A DNA stretch of 64,000 nt from Chrysogorgia sp. JL179-B06. Its lineage: Eukaryota > Cnidaria > Anthozoa > Scleralcyonacea > Chrysogorgiidae. The translations under genes and the position numbers were made by a program. Position 1 is the stretch's first letter, and every line of letters starts with the position of its first letter. Location of the stretch: the NCBI GenBank assembly GCA_035772405.1, contig JAYKKM010000258.1, positions 930,001 to 994,000 on the forward strand, given 5' to 3'. This document shows, piece by piece, positions 61,432 through 64,000 of this stretch. The notes under the pieces were generated by a model. The model did no database searches, had not been told where the DNA came from, and saw only the letters and a list, made by a program, of their open reading frames with translations.

Positions 61432-62867
61432 CAGTGCTGTAAGTAACTTCGTTAAAAGTAACTAGTTACAAGTAATCGTTACATTTTTCAGTAACGGTAA
61501 CGGTAACTCGTTACATTTTGAGAACATGTAACTGTAACGGTAACTAGTTACAAAAAATGCCTTAAAATTGAAACGATTACAAGTTACATTTTGCCAAACG
61601 TATGTTCGTTACTTTTTCTGTACGTTTTTAAATGAAATCAATCAATCGACAATCAGGCAAGCTCTTGATCATCCACACAGTAATAATTTAATCTAATGAC
61701 AACAGAATCCATTCAAGACACGAATTTAAGTCAAGGATTGAAGTAAAAAACTGTAAAATGTACGTATACGGTTTTCAGTTTCATCAATGCACATCGGAGC
61801 TTAGTCGGAACTAATCAGAATGCCGTCGCTCGCCTTCACGTGGCCTCGTCACGTTTCTGTTTTTCATTGCGAAGCCACTAGCCAGCGAGGGATATTTTTG
61901 TTTAAATATTAGCTTAGTACAAGTCTGGTGACTAATACCCCAGGTTTCTCGCGGCTGTGGTGGGGATTTTGCAATAGAATGTAGCCATTTGGTCCATTTT
62001 ACTGTGAATTCTTCAATACCGTATTTCCTCGATTAAGCGCCTCCCCCCTCAAATAAGCGCCCCTCTCTTATTTAAATTACAACGCAATTTCTAGAAACAA
62101 ACTTTCTTTTTTAATTGAAAGTCATTCACATTTATGTCCATGTGCCTGTACGTTTCTTTCGCTTTCACCAGATCCACGTGTAACTTCTCTGCAATTCTTA
62201 AGTGTGCTGTTCTAGCGCCATACACACATGGAACGACTAATCCATTTTCGCGTTTCCTTGCACCAGTCACCTCTGCTGTGAGGGAATTATTGTCTGTTGA
62301 CGTCAGGAAACATTTCACCAGAAAATAAATTTCTATTGGAATATGTCCTACAAGTTCATACTCTCTTGTATTTTACTTGAAAAATGACTTTCTTATTCTT
62401 GACATGATTTTGTATATTTTGTAATAAGCGCCCCCCTCGAATAACATACAATAAGCGCCCATCATTACATACAATATTCGCCCCTCCTTTTAGTCTCAAA
62501 ATTAATAAGCGCCACAGGGCGCTTATAATCGAGGAAATACGGTAGTTGACAGTTCTATTAAAAAAATCAATGTTCAATTTTACAGATACATCATACATCT
62601 AAATAATTGTTCATTTGTTCTGCATTTTAATGCATTGTTTGCCGATTACTCAGGTTTCATTGCCATTCGACTTAGATGTCTTCTTAATTGCAATCAATAA
62701 ATGTAACTTGTAACTTTGTAACTAAGTTACAAAAAAATATTGTAACTTTGTAACTGTAACTAGTTACAGTTTGCCATATGTAACTTGTATCGGTAACTAG
62801 TTACGTTTCTGGTAATGTAACTGTAACTGTAACTAGTTACAAATAAACTGTAACTGTTACAGCACTG
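61432..62867. mobile_element. hAT-like non-autonomous element with nested insertion
   Basis: Ends CAGTGCTGTAA and TTACAGCACTG are inverted. The 8-base ATTAGTTA occurs on both sides (61422-61429 and 62868-62875), with two extra bases at the left. Subterminal (AACTAGTTAC)n repeats fill both ends. The 8-bp duplication and CAGTG end suggest hAT. No transposase. A second element lies inside at 62019-62542. Confidence 0.65.
62019..62542. mobile_element. TA-flanked element with CCGTATTTCCTCGATTA ends
   Basis: CCGTATTTCCTCGATTA and its inverse TAATCGAGGAAATACGG bound 524 bases, flanked by TA on both sides. AATAAGCGCC copies occur near both ends. Mariner-type MITE nested in the hAT-like element. Confidence 0.75.
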
Positions 62868-62944
62868 ATTAGTTAATATTTACACGACTACCTCCTAGAG
62901 GATATGATTTAATATTCTTCGATATTTGTGTCAAACCGCTGTGG
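62811..62944 (+). repeat. 134-bp direct repeat, copy 1
   Basis: It spans the right end of the hAT-like element plus its flank (CACGACTACCTCCTAGAGG) and recurs at 63169-63303. Confidence 0.75.
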
Positions 62945-63035
62945 TATCGCGGATTCGGCCTCCCTCTGCGAAAAATGAAGACGGGAATATTTCGCGGCGG
63001 CCATCTTGAAAGGACCACGCTATATAGTTTTACTG

Positions 63036-63400
63036 CGAGCTATTTTTTTCATGTTTGTTTACGTTTGAACACGAAAACGTTGAACGTTTAAAAACAAATC
63101 AATCCACTTGCGGCGTCATTTTGACAGGTTTCTTTGAACTGACGCCGCAAGTTGATTTATTTTAACCTGGTAATGTAACTGTAACTGTAACTAGTTACAA
63201 ATAAACTGTAACTGTTACAGCACTGATTAGTTAATATTTACACGACTACCTCCTAGAGGATATGATTTAATATTCTTCGATATTTGTGTCAAACCGCTGT
63301 GGTAAACGTTCACCGTTTTCGTGTGAAACGTCCAACGTTTTCGTGTGAAACGTCCAACTTTCAAACGTAAACAAACATGAAAAAAATCGCTCGCTTAACG
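63036..63400. repeat. Inverted repeat around the duplicated segment
   Basis: CATGTTTGTTTACGTTTGAA at 63049 and its inverse near 63362-63382 flank the second copy of the 134-bp repeat. AACGTTTTCGTG-like phrases recur at 63070 and 63310-63350. Confidence 0.6.
63169..63303 (+). repeat. 134-bp direct repeat, copy 2
   Basis: Nearly identical to 62811-62944, including the hAT-type end, the 8-base ATTAGTTA and host flank. Duplication of an end with its flank implies a segmental event, not new transposition. Confidence 0.75.
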
Positions 63401-63430
63401 GTCGCTTGCAAATGGCAGTATCTGTCTCTG

Positions 63431-63649
63431 ATCTTTTAAGATGCTAAAATGAATCAGTTGTCGAAGATTTCCCCCACGTAATTTAGAGCACCAATTACGG
63501 CTCCATTACTGAGTAACTAGTATGTGGCAGGAGTTAGTGCTTGGTGGCCATATTGGAGTAACCACCGATATGGCCACCACGCGCTAATTTGTGTTCTATA
63601 TTATGGGAAACCCTTGGACAACTGATTCATTTTAGCATTTTAAAAGATA
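63431..63649. mobile_element. MITE, ~219 bp
   Basis: ATCTTTTAAGATGCTAAAATG and its inverse lie at the ends, continuing as GAATCAGTTGTC/GACAACTGATTC. Inside, GGTGGCCATATTGG pairs with CCGATATGGCCACC. Confidence 0.7.
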
Positions 63650-64000
63650 GTAAAATTGTACAACGTGGTCCATCAAGATGGCCGCCACGAGCTACTTCCG
63701 GCTTCATTTTCTGAACAATAGTTGCTCGAACCAATCCTTATTTAGAGATCAGTGGTTCCCGTTCTTGGCTGGACAACTGTTACACAGGCTAGACATGTGT
63801 GTACGTGCACGAAAAGAAACTTACGAGGGATAGAAGTCGGTCGAAAAAACTTGCTTGGAAGAACGCCTGGCTTAATGGACGTTTTTGTGAGAGTACGCCG
63901 CGTCATAAGAAATTAATTAACAATTCCAGCATTCTGAGGTCTCTCCTTGTATGACACTTCAGCTTAAGGTGGATCCCTAGGTTTTCTATACACTAAAGTG
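63650..64000. other. No gene seen
   Basis: Nothing recognised in the last 350 bases. Confidence 0.4.

Overview
The window is eukaryotic, from an invertebrate animal and most likely a cnidarian. That is an inference from split genes with GT/AG junctions, MANSC and DZIP3-type HEPN exons, tRNA-derived SINEs, Penelope-like elements (PLEs), CR1/L2-type LINE tails, many palindromic MITEs, long (TA)n tracts and a Polinton/Maverick. Host genes are few and well spaced; most of the DNA is mobile elements and their debris.

Layout. 1-10.7 kb: MITEs, tRNA-SINEs, degraded LINE reverse-transcriptase pieces and simple repeats. 10.9-14.9 kb (minus): a secreted or membrane protein with three MANSC-like cysteine repeats. 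A signal-peptide exon (14818-14899) joins in phase to a long exon (10881-12128) across a repeat-filled intron. 12.9-19.8 kb: fold-back elements, including two long minisatellite hairpins with oppositely oriented loops. 19968-21986 (minus): an intact, intronless 672-residue JAB/MPN-domain protein with three copies of an unnamed domain that ends in CxCxxC. 22.98-45.95 kb: one minus-strand PLE copy split by four later insertions, the largest being a complete Polinton at 24191-42124. 45.9-52 kb: further PLE fragments joined to (TA)n tracts and an OB-fold (RPA-like) exon. 52-64 kb: paired MITEs, a HEPN exon (55075-55828), minisatellites, and pogo-like and hAT-like non-autonomous elements.

The Polinton is 17,934 bp, starts AG and ends CT, has inverted repeats of about 510-520 bp, and is flanked by a perfect 6-bp duplication (AGGAAA). 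It encodes protein-primed DNA polymerase B (broken by a frameshift in a short tandem repeat), an integrase with chromodomain, double-jelly-roll major capsid protein, two paralogous minor capsid (penton-like) proteins, a packaging ATPase, membrane and coiled-coil proteins, a fibre-like protein, a BRO-N/VRR-NUC/zinc-finger fusion and a complete type II thymidine kinase. No adenain-type protease was seen. Genes lie in four same-strand blocks (minus, plus, minus, plus) with short divergent promoter gaps at 30074-30203 and 35211-35235. The virion-type genes appear intact, so the element looks like an integrated virus with one visible defect, in the polymerase.

Best candidates for new biology: the thymidine-kinase-bearing, protease-less Polinton with its fibre-like protein and small basic and lipid-modified proteins, and the JAB protein with triple CxCxxC domains.
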